A stretch of DNA of 64,000 bases from Rhodanobacter sp. (GTDB taxonomy: Bacteria; Pseudomonadota; Gammaproteobacteria; Xanthomonadales; Rhodanobacteraceae): NCBI GenBank assembly GCA_030148505.1, contig JASBTI010000043.1, positions 1 to 64,000 of the forward strand, in the 5' to 3' direction. A model generated the notes under the pieces. That model saw only the letters and a list, made by a program, of their open reading frames with translations, had not been told where the DNA came from and did not search any database. How positions within the stretch are numbered: the first letter of the stretch is position 1; each line of letters begins with the position of its first letter. Below are positions 8,789-17,327 of this stretch, piece after piece. The position numbers and the translations under genes were made by a program.

Positions 8789-10497
8789 AGCCTTGGCGAT
8801 TGCTACGCCGACCGTTGCAAGGCGTCCCCAGCGGATGGGGCGCGGCGGTACACCCGGTATTGCAGCAAGTCTATGCCGCACGGGGTGTGTTGAATCCGAC
8901 CCAGGTCGAGCATCGACTGGCTCGACTGCTGTCACCGCAGACCCTGGGTGGCATGACCCAGGCAGTCGACTTGCTGGTCGAGGCGATTCGTGGTGACTGG
9001 TCCATCCTGATTGCGGGCGACTACGATTGCGACGGTGCTACGGGCACCGCCGTTGCGGTGCGGGGGCTGCGGATGCTGGGGGCGACCCAGGTCAGCTATG
9101 CGATACCCAACCGCTTCATCCACGGCTATGGCTTGAGCGCGGCGCTGGTCGAGTCGCTGCAGCCCAAGCCTCAGCTGATCGTCACCGTCGACAATGGCGT
9201 GGCCAGCGTGGCGGGCGTCGCAACCGCCCGGGCGCTCGGCATCCGCGTCATCGTCACCGACCACCACCTGCCGGGTGAGCAGTTGCCTGCGGTCGATGCC
9301 ATGGTCAACCCCAACCTGGTCGGTGACGCCTTCCCCAGCAAGGCAATGGCCGGGGTAGGGGTGGTGTTCTACCTGCTGCTTGCCGTCCGTGCGCGGTTGC
9401 GCGAGGAAGCGGCCTTCGCGGCGAGCGAGCCCGATTTGTCGAGCCTGCTCGACCTGGTTGCGCTGGGTACGGTGGCCGACCTTGTGCCCCTGGATTTCAA
9501 TAACCGCGTGCTGGTTCAGGCTGGCCTCCAGCGCATCCGTCAAGGCCGTGCGTGTGCCGGCGTCACGGCCTTGATCGAGGTGGGCAAGCGCAGCCTCGCC
9601 ACCCTGTGCGCCAGCGATCTCGGCTTTGCCGTCGGGCCCCGGCTGAATGCGGCGGGACGCATGGAGGACATGCGACATGGCGTGGAGTGCCTGCTTACCG
9701 ACGATGCCGGACAGGCTCGTCGTTATGCCGAGCAACTTGACGCGATCAATCGGGAGCGGCGTGAAACCCAGGCCTCGATGGTGGCCGAAGCCGAAGTGAT
9801 GGCGGCTGGGACCGCCCACAGCGAGGCAGTCGGAGTGACCCTGTATGACTCGAGCTGGCACCCTGGCGTGATCGGGCTGGTGGCATCGAAGCTGAAGGAC
9901 CGTCTATACCGCCCGGTGATCGCCTTCGCCCCGGCCAGCGAGGACGACGGAAAGAACTTGCGGGGTTCGGCGCGTTCGATCGCAGGCTTCCACATCCGCG
10001 ATGCACTGGCACTGATCGATGCTCGCGAACCCGGGCTCATCGAGCGTTTCGGCGGCCACGCGATGGCCGCGGGCCTCAGTCTCAAACTCGATGATTACCC
10101 CCGTTTTGCGGCAGCATTCGACACGGTAGCGCGCGAACAGCTCCACACCGGCCAGCTTGAGGCGGTATTGCACACCGACGGCGATTTGCCTGCCGGCGCG
10201 ATCTCCGTGGTGGTCGCCAGGCAACTGCGTTACGGCGGACCCTGGGGACAGGCTTTCCCGGAACCGCTGTTCGACAACCTGTTCGAATGCGCCAGCTGGC
10301 GGGTGATGGGCGAGCGTCATCTGCGCTTGCAGCTTCGAGACCCTCGCGACGGATCGGTGCACGAGGCGGTGATGTTCAATGCCTGGCCTGGCCAGGTACC
10401 GCCGCCGCAGCTGCGTGCGGTCTACGAGTTGACGCTCAACGACTGGCAGGGGCGCGAAAGTGCGCGCTTGCTACTGCGACACATCGAGCCGGCGTAA
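8758..10497 (+). CDS. recJ: Single-stranded-DNA-specific 5'-3' exonuclease RecJ
   Basis: A 579-residue DHH-family nuclease acting in RecF-pathway recombination and mismatch repair. Motif I is DYDCDGATG (Asp88, Asp90, Asp92) and motif III is TDHH (Asp168, His169, His170). GRLNAAGRMED-like (RLNAAGRMED) and GGHAMAAGLSL of the DHHA1 domain follow, and then the OB-fold region (SWRVMGERHLRLQLRD). Length matches E. coli RecJ. The start at MAFLARGRALKPW places HPVLQQVYAARG at the usual distance; it lies inside the end of the preceding gene, indicating translational coupling. Confidence 0.95.
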   Translation: MAFLARGRALKPWRLLRRPLQGVPSGWGAAVHPVLQQVYAARGVLNPTQVEHRLARLLSPQTLGGMTQAVDLLVEAIRGDWSILIAGDYDCDGATGTAVAVRGLRMLGATQVSYAIPNRFIHGYGLSAALVESLQPKPQLIVTVDNGVASVAGVATARALGIRVIVTDHHLPGEQLPAVDAMVNPNLVGDAFPSKAMAGVGVVFYLLLAVRARLREEAAFAASEPDLSSLLDLVALGTVADLVPLDFNNRVLVQAGLQRIRQGRACAGVTALIEVGKRSLATLCASDLGFAVGPRLNAAGRMEDMRHGVECLLTDDAGQARRYAEQLDAINRERRETQASMVAEAEVMAAGTAHSEAVGVTLYDSSWHPGVIGLVASKLKDRLYRPVIAFAPASEDDGKNLRGSARSIAGFHIRDALALIDAREPGLIERFGGHAMAAGLSLKLDDYPRFAAAFDTVAREQLHTGQLEAVLHTDGDLPAGAISVVVARQLRYGGPWGQAFPEPLFDNLFECASWRVMGERHLRLQLRDPRDGSVHEAVMFNAWPGQVPPPQLRAVYELTLNDWQGRESARLLLRHIEPA

Positions 10498-10586
10498 GCT
10501 GGGGTGCCCACGACGTTTCCGTCTCGCGTGGCATTCACGCAAGCTGCCTCAGGATGCGTCCCCACTCACCACTTAAGGAGCAGGCC

Positions 10587-10961
10587 ATGATCGAACAAAT
10601 GAAGGATCTCCCACCCGGCACGCTGGGTTTTCAAGCCCACGGCCAGGTAACGGCGGCGGACTACGAGAAGGTGATCGTGCCGGATGTGGAGGCGGCATTC
10701 GCACTGAACCGCAAGCTCCGACTACTCTACGTCATCGGCGAGGATTTCACCGGCTTCGATCCCGGCGCCATGTGGGACGACGCCAAGCTGGGCATGCGTC
10801 ACTTCAGCGGCTGGGATCGGGTGGCGCTCGTCACTGATGTAGCTTGGCTGCGGATGACGGCAACTGCCATGGGGTTTGTGGTGCCCGCCGAGTTTCGCCT
10901 GTTTTCCCTCGCCGAACTACCGCAGGCGAAGCGCTGGATCAGTGAACCGGCGAGCGTTTGA
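10587..10961 (+). CDS. SpoIIAA-like/STAS-domain protein
   Basis: A 124-residue protein of the SpoIIAA-like (DUF3478-type) family, with the order GTLGFQAHGQVTAADY, KLRLLYVIGEDFTGF, MWDDAKLGMRHFSGWDRVALVTD and a C-terminal RLFSLAELPQAKRWI. In the family this fold resembles anti-sigma factor antagonists and CRAL-TRIO-like lipid binders, but no function is established. A clear ribosome binding site AAGGAG at 10575-10580 supports the start. It sits alone between recJ and the asnB leader. Confidence 0.85.
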   Translation: MIEQMKDLPPGTLGFQAHGQVTAADYEKVIVPDVEAAFALNRKLRLLYVIGEDFTGFDPGAMWDDAKLGMRHFSGWDRVALVTDVAWLRMTATAMGFVVPAEFRLFSLAELPQAKRWISEPASV

Positions 10962-11025
10962 TGCAATGGTTTCACCCAGACCTTGCATATGGACGTCCAA
11001 TCTGTTTTAGTCACACCATGTATTC

Positions 11026-11031
11026 GATAAT
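11026..11031 (+). promoter_or_regulatory. Candidate -10 element of the asnB leader transcript
   Basis: GATAAT at 11026-11031 is one base from the consensus -10. The region 17 bp upstream (TGTTTT) is a poor -35, so the call is weak. If used, transcription starts near 11038, giving a leader of about 200 bases before asnB that contains the Asn-rich peptide and the attenuator. Confidence 0.35.
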
Positions 11032-11074
11032 TGCCAGCCGAAAACTCGTCGCCGCGCCTCTTGCAGGTCGCGCC

Positions 11075-11140
11075 GTGTTGGCACGCAACAATAATAATTT
11101 CGCGATTAACAACGCCAATCCGGGGTGGGCCATCGCGTAG
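11075..11140 (+). CDS. asnB leader peptide (Asn-rich attenuation peptide)
   Basis: A 21-codon frame starting at GTG (11075) with AGGT 7 bases upstream and ending at TAG (11138-11140). It contains the run NNNNFAINNAN: seven asparagine codons in eleven positions (11087-11119), far above expectation, directly upstream of an asparagine synthetase gene and of a terminator hairpin. This is the architecture of ribosome-mediated attenuation: a ribosome stalled at Asn codons for lack of charged tRNA-Asn leaves the following segment free. The same frame can also start at ATG 11018 (40 codons), but the candidate -10 at 11026 would exclude that start. The peptide is visible; its regulatory role is inferred. 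Confidence 0.75.
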   Translation: MLARNNNNFAINNANPGWAIA

Positions 11141-11199
11141 TTTCAAGTTTCACGAAAACGCGCGACGAAGGCCCGCTCAGTGCGGGCCTTCGTCGTTTT
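11123..11199 (+). promoter_or_regulatory. asnB transcription attenuator (antiterminator and terminator)
   Basis: The terminator is a 13-bp perfect stem GACGAAGGCCCGC / GCGGGCCTTCGTC (11164-11176 and 11182-11194) with loop TCAGT and a GTTTTC tail. Its 5' arm segment GGCCCGCTC (11170-11178) can instead pair with GGGTGGGCC (11123-11131) through nine pairs including two G-U wobbles. GGGTGGGCC lies 3 bases after the last Asn codon and 7 bases before the leader stop. A ribosome reaching the stop codon would cover it, freeing the terminator; a ribosome stalled in the Asn run would leave it exposed to form the antiterminator. This matches the classical trp/his logic. Structures are read by eye; folding energies were not calculated. 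Confidence 0.75.
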
Positions 11200-11235
11200 C
11201 ATAGCAGCGGTTTTACGCGCAAAGGGGTGGGCTCC

Positions 11236-12903
11236 ATGTGTTCGATTTTCGGAATGTTCGATCTGCAACCAGGTGACGATCTGACGGCATTGCGCCGGGA
11301 GGCGCTGGAGCTTTCACAACGGCAGCGCCATCGCGGCCCGGATTGGAGTGGGGTGTTCGTCGACGCCGGCGCGATTCTGGTGCACGAGCGGTTAGCCATC
11401 GTCGACCCGGCCAGCGGGGCGCAACCGCTGCGTTCGCGGGACGGCACGCTGGCGTTGGCGGTGAACGGCGAGATCTACAACCATCGCGAATTGCGCACCG
11501 CCAGCGGGTACGATTTCACCACCGGCTCGGATTGCGAGGTGATCAATGCGCTGTATCGCGAAGCCGAGGGTGACTTCGTCGACAAGCTCAACGGCATCTT
11601 CGCGTTTGCCCTGTGGGACAGTGAGGCCCGGCGTTACCTCATCGCGCGTGACCCGATGGGTGTCTGCCCACTGTATTGGGGACACGACCAGCAAGGCCGC
11701 CTGTGTGTCGCCTCGGAAATGAAGGCTCTGGTCGGGGTCTGTGCCGATGTGGCGTCGTTCCCGCCCGGCCATATCTTTGACAGCGCCAATGGCGAGTTGC
11801 GTCGCTATTACGACAAGCCTTGGCGCGACTACAGCCATACGCAAGGTCATGGGGTTAGCGGGCCAGCCTTGCATGACGCCTTCGAGCAGGCGGTACACCG
11901 GCAGCTGATGACGGATGTGCCGTATGGCGTACTGCTTTCCGGCGGCCTGGATTCATCACTGGTGGCCGCTTGTGCGGCGCATTTCGCGCGCGAGAGGGTC
12001 GAAGATGATGATCGCAGCGAGGCGTGGTGGCCACGCCTGCACTCGTTCGCGGTCGGCCTGGAGGGGTCACCGGATCTGGCCGCCGCGCAGATCGCGGCCA
12101 ATGCTCTAGGTACGGTACATCACGGTTTCGTCTACAGCTTCGCGGAAGGGCTGGACGCGCTACCGGAGGTGATTCGCCATATCGAGACCTACGACGTCAC
12201 CACCATCCGCGCCGCCACGCCGATGTACCTGCTGGCCCGCCGGATCAAGGCCATGGGGGTGAAGATGGTGCTCTCCGGCGAAGGCTCCGACGAGATCTTC
12301 GGTGGCTACCTGTACTTCCACAAGGCCCCTTCGGCTGAAGCCTTTCATGAGGAAACCGTGCGCAAGCTGGATGCGTTGCACAGCTATGACTGCCTGCGCG
12401 CCAACAAGGCGATGATGGCCTGGGGCGTCGAGGCACGCGTGCCCTTCCTCGATCTGGAGTTCATCGATGTCGCCATGAGCATGGATGCGAAATACAAGAT
12501 GGCCGGTAACGGCAGGATCGAAAAGGCGGTGCTTCGCGAAGCCTTCACCGGCGCACTGCCGGATTCGATCCTGTGGCGACAGAAAGAGCAGTTCAGCGAT
12601 GGCGTGGGCTATGGCTGGATCGATGGCTTGAAGGCCCACGCCGAACAATCTGTCAGCGACCGCGAATTCGCTGCCGCTGCCGCGCGCTATCCGTTCAATA
12701 CGCCGACCACCAAGGAGGCGTACTTCTATCGCCGTATCTTCGAGCAACATTTTCCCGGCGAAGCGTGCGCTGCCACGGTACCTGGCGGCAAGTCGATTGC
12801 CTGCTCCTCTGCAGCCGCGCTGGCTTGGGACCCGGCTTTCGCCAATGCAGCCGATCCGTCGGGACGGGCCGTTCGCGGCGTCCACGCCAGCGCATTGGCG
12901 TGA
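11236..12903 (+). CDS. asnB: Asparagine synthetase (glutamine-hydrolysing)
   Basis: A 555-residue enzyme making asparagine from aspartate, ATP and glutamine. The start MCSIFG puts the catalytic cysteine at position 2, as required for the class II amidotransferase domain (residues 1 to about 200; RHRGPD and NGEIYNHRELR visible). The synthetase domain carries the PP-loop LLSGGLDSSLVA and the SGEGSDEIFGGYLYF segment. Length equals E. coli AsnB (554). It is monocistronic as far as can be seen, and preceded by an Asn-rich leader peptide and a terminator whose stem ends 42 bases before the start codon, so expression probably responds to charged tRNA-Asn. Confidence 0.97.
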   Translation: MCSIFGMFDLQPGDDLTALRREALELSQRQRHRGPDWSGVFVDAGAILVHERLAIVDPASGAQPLRSRDGTLALAVNGEIYNHRELRTASGYDFTTGSDCEVINALYREAEGDFVDKLNGIFAFALWDSEARRYLIARDPMGVCPLYWGHDQQGRLCVASEMKALVGVCADVASFPPGHIFDSANGELRRYYDKPWRDYSHTQGHGVSGPALHDAFEQAVHRQLMTDVPYGVLLSGGLDSSLVAACAAHFARERVEDDDRSEAWWPRLHSFAVGLEGSPDLAAAQIAANALGTVHHGFVYSFAEGLDALPEVIRHIETYDVTTIRAATPMYLLARRIKAMGVKMVLSGEGSDEIFGGYLYFHKAPSAEAFHEETVRKLDALHSYDCLRANKAMMAWGVEARVPFLDLEFIDVAMSMDAKYKMAGNGRIEKAVLREAFTGALPDSILWRQKEQFSDGVGYGWIDGLKAHAEQSVSDREFAAAAARYPFNTPTTKEAYFYRRIFEQHFPGEACAATVPGGKSIACSSAAALAWDPAFANAADPSGRAVRGVHASALA

Positions 12904-12980
12904 CCGGTTTGCTATCCTGTACCGCTTTACCGACGATGTCGGCTTGCCGCTGGCGTCGCAATAACCTTGATGGCTGAATC

Positions 12981-14106
12981 ATGATCGAAACCAACCCGAT
13001 CCTTGCGCAAATCGCCGACCTGCGGGAGCGCGTCGAGTCGCTTAGGGGGTATCTTTGACTACGCTTCCAAGCGCGAACGCCTGGAAGAAGTAGGCCGCGA
13101 ACTGGAGAGTCCCAACGTCTGGGACGATCCATCCCGGGCCCAGGAGCTGGGACGTGAGCGTGCCCGCCTGGATACCATCGTCAGCGGGATCGACTCGCTG
13201 ACCGCCAGTCTCACTGATGCCAGCGAGCTGTTGGAGATGGCCGTCGCCGACGGCGACGACGCTACCGCGCAAGCCGTGGTCGGCGATCTGGCCAAGCTCG
13301 AGGCGCAGGTCGGCAAGCTGGAGTTCCAGCGCATGTTCTCCGGCAAGATGGATGCGACCAATGCGTTCGTCGACATCCAGGCCGGCGCCGGTGGCACCGA
13401 GGCGCAGGACTGGGCGGAGATGCTGTTGCGCATGTACCTGCGCTGGTGCGAATCGCGGGGCTGGAAAACCGAGCTGATGGAGGTTTCCGGCGGCGAAGTG
13501 GCGGGCATCAAATCGGCGACCTTCCGGGTCGAAGGCGATTATGCCTACGGCTGGCTCAAGACCGAGATCGGGGTACATCGGCTGGTGCGCAAGAGTCCGT
13601 TCGATTCGGATAATCGCCGCCACACCAGTTTCACCTCGGTATTTGTGTCGCCGGAGGTTGACGACGATATCGAGATCGACATCAATCCGGCCGATCTGCG
13701 CACCGACGTGTACCGTTCATCCGGCGCCGGTGGCCAGCACGTCAACAAGACCGAGTCGGCCGTGCGCATCACGCATATCCCGACCAATACGGTGGTGGCG
13801 TGCCAGACCGGTCGCAGCCAGCATGCCAACCGCGACACCGCGATGAAGATGCTGGCCGCCAAGCTCTATGAGCTGGAAGTGCAGAAGCGCAACGTGGAAA
13901 AGGACGCGCTCGAAGCGACCAAGTCCGATATCGGCTGGGGCAGCCAGATCCGCAACTATGTGCTCGATCAGAGTCGTATCAAGGACCTGCGTACCGGCAT
14001 CGAGCGCACCGATACGCAGAAGGTACTGGACGGCGACCTCGACGAGTTCATCGAGGCCAGCCTGAAATCCGGTCTGGAAGCGGGGTCGAAACGGAGTGAC
14101 GCGTGA
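12981..14106 (+). CDS. prfB: Peptide chain release factor 2 (programmed +1 frameshift)
   Basis: Translation starts at MIETNPIL, runs 25 codons to an in-frame TGA at 13056-13058, and continues after a +1 shift from base 13057 to give a 374-residue protein. RF2 recognises UGA and UAA stop codons. The body has the anticodon-mimic SPF ([12 protein letters not shown]) and the catalytic GGQ ([18 protein letters not shown]). The frameshift makes synthesis autoregulated: low RF2 slows termination at the TGA and favours shifting. It is followed by a small exported-protein gene and lysS, the common prfB-lysS neighbourhood. Confidence 0.97.
13044..13059 (+). promoter_or_regulatory. RF2 +1 programmed frameshift site
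   Basis: AGGGGGTATCTTTGAC: an internal Shine-Dalgarno-like AGGGGG, followed by the slippery CTT, the zero-frame TGA and a C. This is the canonical prfB recoding signal. Confidence 0.97.
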
Positions 14107-14152
14107 TCACCGACGCCTCCAGCCTGTCCATCCTGCCAAGAGGGGTAGCCGC

Positions 14153-14446
14153 ATGAACCGTGGAAAAGCCTTCGGAATCCTTGTTGCCTGCGCCGTGCTG
14201 GCGACATTTGCCAATGTTAGCTGCGCCCAGCCGGATGCTACTGCCCAGACCATCAAACACGATGCCAAGGCGGCCGGGAAAGACATCGGCCACGGCGCCC
14301 GCGCTATCGGGCACGAAACCAAACATGTCGCCACGAATATCGGCCATGGTGCGAAGGAGGCCGGTCATGGCATCGCAAAGGGTGCGCGTACGGGCTGGGA
14401 TGCCACCAAGCACGCGTTCAAGGAAGTGTTCCAAAAGGGGCACTGA
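14153..14446 (+). CDS. Small exported protein with IGHGA-type repeats
   Basis: A 97-residue protein with a signal peptide (about residues 1-24, ending VSCA, a possible lipoprotein or type I signal cleavage). The mature part is a low-complexity amphipathic stretch in which IGHGA or IGHET units recur (KDIGHGA, RAIGHET, TNIGHGA, KEAGHGIAKGA), rich in Lys, His, Ala and Gly. It should form an extended helix with a His/Lys face. I do not recognise a named family. It sits between prfB and lysS; the start MNRGKAFG follows AGAGGGGTAG. Confidence 0.65.
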   Translation: MNRGKAFGILVACAVLATFANVSCAQPDATAQTIKHDAKAAGKDIGHGARAIGHETKHVATNIGHGAKEAGHGIAKGARTGWDATKHAFKEVFQKGH

Positions 14447-14457
14447 GGTTCCCCTTT
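14434..14457 (+). terminator. Possible terminator hairpin at the end of the small exported-protein gene
   Basis: AAAGGGG (14434-14440) can pair with CCCCTTT (14451-14457) around a ten-base loop that includes the TGA stop. The T tract after it is short, so termination may be weak. Confidence 0.4.
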
Positions 14458-14536
14458 CGCCGTTTGGCGCTACTACCGCAAACCCTGAAAACCGGACCCG
14501 TCACGTGAGGCGGTGCTGACCGTACTGGAATCCATC

Positions 14537-16057
14537 ATGAGTGAACCGACCGATACCCCTCCCGTCGACGAGAACAAGCTGATCGCCGAACGACGCGAGA
14601 AGCTCAACGCGCTACGCGGGCAGGGGATCGCCTTTCCCAACGATTTCAAGGTGGACAGCTTCGTTGGCGACTTGCAGGCGGAGTTCGTCGACAAGGAGGC
14701 GTACACGGCCGAAGTCATCGAAGCGGCTGCGCGCCGGGTGAAGGTGGCCGGACGCATCGTGCTCAAGCGCGTGCAGGGCAAGGTCAGTTTCGTGCAGCTG
14801 CAGGACTTCAGCGGCCGGATCCAGCTGTTCATCCACCAGGGCACGCTGGGCGAGACCTACGAGGCGTTCAAGGGCTGGGACGCGGGTGATATCGTCGGTG
14901 CCGAAGGCGTGCTGATGCGCACCAAGACCGGTGAGCTGTCGGTGCGTGTCGATGCGCTGCGTCTGCTGACCAAGAGTCTGCGTCCGCTGCCAGACAAGTT
15001 CCACGGCCTGGCCGATGTGGAACAACGCTACCGCCAGCGCTATGTCGACCTGATCGTCACCGAGCAGGCGCGCCGCACCTTCGCGTTGCGTTCGAAGATC
15101 ATCGGCTTCATGCGCCAGTGGCTGGAAGCGCCGGCACGCCGCTTCATGGAAGTGGAGACGCCGATGATGCACATCATCCCCGGCGGTGCCACGGCCAAGC
15201 CGTTCGTGACCCATCACAACGCGCTCGACATGGAGCTGTACCTGCGCGTGGCGCCCGAGCTTTACCTGAAACGGCTGGTCGTGGGCGGCTTTGATCGTGT
15301 CTATGAGATCAATCGCAACTTCCGCAACGAGGGCGTGTCGACGCGGCACAATCCCGAGTTCACCATGCTCGAGCTGTACCAGGCCTACGCCACTTACCAC
15401 GAAATCATGGATCTTACCGAGGCGATTATCCGCGACACGGCACAAACCGTGCTCGGCACCACGGAACTGACCTGGGAGGGAGCGTCCATCGACCTCGCCC
15501 CGGCATTCCGTCGCTGGCACATGGAGGACGCCGTGCTGGAACTGAATCCCGAGATCAAGCGCGACGAGCTGCGCGATCGGGATGCCATGGCGCGCCATGC
15601 GAAACGCCTCGGCGCTACCGTGAAGCCGGACTACGGCTGGGGCAAGCTGTTGCTGGAGATCTTCGAGCACACCGTCGAACACACCTTGATCCAGCCGACC
15701 TTCATTACCGCGCATCCGGTCGAAGTATCGCCGCTGGCGCGCGAAAGCGATACCGACAAGGGCATCACTGACCGCTTCGAGCTGTTCGTCAACGGCAAGG
15801 AGATCGCCAACGGTTTCTCCGAGCTGAACGATCCGGAAGACCAGGCCACCCGTTTCCGCGCCCAGGTCGATGCCAAGGATGCCGGCGATGACGAGGCCAT
15901 GCACTTCGACGCCGACTACATCCGCGCACTGGAGGTGGGTCTGCCGCCCACTGGCGGCCTCGGCATCGGCATCGATCGCTTGGTGATGTTGCTCACCGAC
16001 TCGGCCTCGATCCGCGACGTGCTGCTGTTTCCCTACATGCGCCCGGAAACTTCATGA
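14537..16057 (+). CDS. lysS: Lysyl-tRNA synthetase (class II)
   Basis: A 506-residue class II synthetase that charges tRNA-Lys. After an N-terminal helix ([17 protein letters not shown]) comes the OB-fold anticodon-binding domain ([21 protein letters not shown]). The catalytic domain has motif 1 ([16 protein letters not shown]), motif 2 ([21 protein letters not shown]) and motif 3 ([14 protein letters not shown]). Length matches the family (about 505). I chose the start [14 protein letters not shown]; the upstream in-frame ATG adds eight residues. Its stop overlaps the next start (ATGA). Confidence 0.97.
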   Translation: MSEPTDTPPVDENKLIAERREKLNALRGQGIAFPNDFKVDSFVGDLQAEFVDKEAYTAEVIEAAARRVKVAGRIVLKRVQGKVSFVQLQDFSGRIQLFIHQGTLGETYEAFKGWDAGDIVGAEGVLMRTKTGELSVRVDALRLLTKSLRPLPDKFHGLADVEQRYRQRYVDLIVTEQARRTFALRSKIIGFMRQWLEAPARRFMEVETPMMHIIPGGATAKPFVTHHNALDMELYLRVAPELYLKRLVVGGFDRVYEINRNFRNEGVSTRHNPEFTMLELYQAYATYHEIMDLTEAIIRDTAQTVLGTTELTWEGASIDLAPAFRRWHMEDAVLELNPEIKRDELRDRDAMARHAKRLGATVKPDYGWGKLLLEIFEHTVEHTLIQPTFITAHPVEVSPLARESDTDKGITDRFELFVNGKEIANGFSELNDPEDQATRFRAQVDAKDAGDDEAMHFDADYIRALEVGLPPTGGLGIGIDRLVMLLTDSASIRDVLLFPYMRPETS

Positions 16058-16551
16058 ACGCCGAGTCATCGGTGGCATTACAGGATCTCGCCGCACCGGA
16101 AGGCATCTGCTACGGCTGTGGCAGCGCCCATCCGCGAGGCCTGCACGTCAAGAGCTACTGGCATGAGGATGGCGTGCACCTGATCGCCAGGCACACTCCC
16201 GACGCCGACTTCAGCGGCTGGCCGGGACTGGTCTACGGCGGGCTGCTGGCGATGCTGGTGGATTGCCACTCCAACTGGACCGCCATGGCCTGGCACTACC
16301 GCACCGAGAACCGAGCACCGGAAAGCCAGCCGCGCATCGACTGCGTCACCGGCAACCTCGGTGTCAAATTCCTCAAACCGACGCCACTGGGCGTAGCCCT
16401 GACCTTGAAAGCACGGGTCGAGGGTGAGGTGGGACGCAAGACTCGCGTGTTGTGCGAGGTTTACGCTGGCGAAGTGCTCACTGCACTGGGCGATTCGACC
16501 TTTGTAAGGGTGGATACCACGAAACTCGCCGCGGCAGCGCAAGGCGGTTGA
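16054..16551 (+). CDS. PaaI-family (hotdog-fold) thioesterase
   Basis: A 165-residue protein with the hotdog thioesterase pattern [20 protein letters not shown], in which the GG and the Asp at the helix start correspond to the acyl-CoA binding and catalytic region. An N-terminal [12 protein letters not shown], with two cysteines, is typical of a PaaI-like subgroup. It overlaps lysS by four bases, so it is probably co-translated. The natural acyl-CoA substrate is unknown. Confidence 0.85.
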   Translation: MNAESSVALQDLAAPEGICYGCGSAHPRGLHVKSYWHEDGVHLIARHTPDADFSGWPGLVYGGLLAMLVDCHSNWTAMAWHYRTENRAPESQPRIDCVTGNLGVKFLKPTPLGVALTLKARVEGEVGRKTRVLCEVYAGEVLTALGDSTFVRVDTTKLAAAAQGG

Positions 16552-16622
16552 TTCTCCGGACCGAGAAGCGCTCCCTCGTCCGGTCGGCTAAAATCGCCTA
16601 TTGCCCATCCACGGAGCTTCCC

Positions 16623-16925
16623 ATGTGGTTTGCCATCATTGCCAAAGACGTCCCCGACTCGCTGGACAAGCGCAAGGCCGCGCGGCCGGCGCATATCGAG
16701 CGACTACAGGCCTTGCTTGACGCAGGGCGCCTGTTCGTCGCGGGGGCGTTTCCGGCGATCGAGGCGGAAGACCCGGGTCCGGCCGGATTCACCGGCAGCA
16801 TGATCGTGGCCGAGTTTGCCTCATTGGCGCTGGCCGAAGCCTGGGCAAAGGCCGATCCCTATGTCGCCGCAGGGGTCTACGCAGACGTCCAGATCAAGCC
16901 ATTCCGCAAAGCATTGCCAGCATGA
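16623..16925 (+). CDS. yciI: YciI-like protein
   Basis: A 100-residue protein with the YciI fold signature: [29 protein letters not shown] at the N-terminus carries the conserved His of the putative active site (PAHIERL), followed by [11 protein letters not shown] and [19 protein letters not shown]. coli YciI has no firm function. It is translationally coupled (ATGA overlap) to the BolA-family gene. A TAAAAT -10-like box lies about 25 bases before the start. Confidence 0.9.
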   Translation: MWFAIIAKDVPDSLDKRKAARPAHIERLQALLDAGRLFVAGAFPAIEAEDPGPAGFTGSMIVAEFASLALAEAWAKADPYVAAGVYADVQIKPFRKALPA

Positions 16926-17182
16926 GCGAGGTGATGGTCGAGCAGATTCGTCAGCGGCTGATGGCGGCGTTGCAGCCAACCGCGCTTGAGGTCGTTGACG
17001 AAGGTCACAAGCATGTTGGCCATGCGAATGACGGGAGGGGGCATTTCCATGTGCGAATCGTCAGTGCGGCATTCGCCGGGCAGCTGCCGCTGAAACGGCA
17101 TCGACTCGTCTACGCGGCGCTGGACGGCCTGATGGACCAGGGGATTCATGCCTTGTCGATTGACGCCCGAGAGCCCTCGTAG
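16922..17182 (+). CDS. BolA-family protein
   Basis: An 86-residue protein with the BolA signature HKHVGHAN and [13 protein letters not shown], then [17 protein letters not shown]. The conserved histidines and the RHRLVY helix mediate Fe-S-linked binding to monothiol glutaredoxins in the family. It overlaps yciI by four bases, the same pairing seen in other gammaproteobacteria. Whether it is BolA or the IbaG/YrbA type cannot be settled here. Confidence 0.9.
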   Translation: MSEVMVEQIRQRLMAALQPTALEVVDEGHKHVGHANDGRGHFHVRIVSAAFAGQLPLKRHRLVYAALDGLMDQGIHALSIDAREPS

Positions 17183-17202
17183 GAAACATAATAAAAATCA
17201 TT

Positions 17203-17240
17203 AACTTGGGTATATTAATTCAAGTAAATTATAAAATTCG
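17203..17240 (+). promoter_or_regulatory. AT-rich promoter region upstream of smc
   Basis: A sharply AT-rich island in GC-rich DNA. It contains a candidate promoter TTGGGT (17207-17212), 17 bp, TATAAA (17230-17235), overlapping an imperfect dyad TTAACTTG-N12-CAAGTAAA (17201-17228). It could be the smc promoter with an operator; the assignment is by eye. Confidence 0.45.
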
Positions 17241-17327
17241 TGAGCATTGCGGCCAAGGCTTGGCTTTGGCACAGTGCAACGTCGTCCCGCGGTTGCGGGT
17301 CCCCCCGGAACTGTCATTGATGACCGC

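Noticed and set aside
6170-8935. A very long open frame (about 920 codons) on the minus strand opposite yheS and its downstream genes
   Set aside because: It is antisense to three genes with clear families, has no ribosome binding site or recognisable domain, and such open antisense frames are common in GC-rich DNA.
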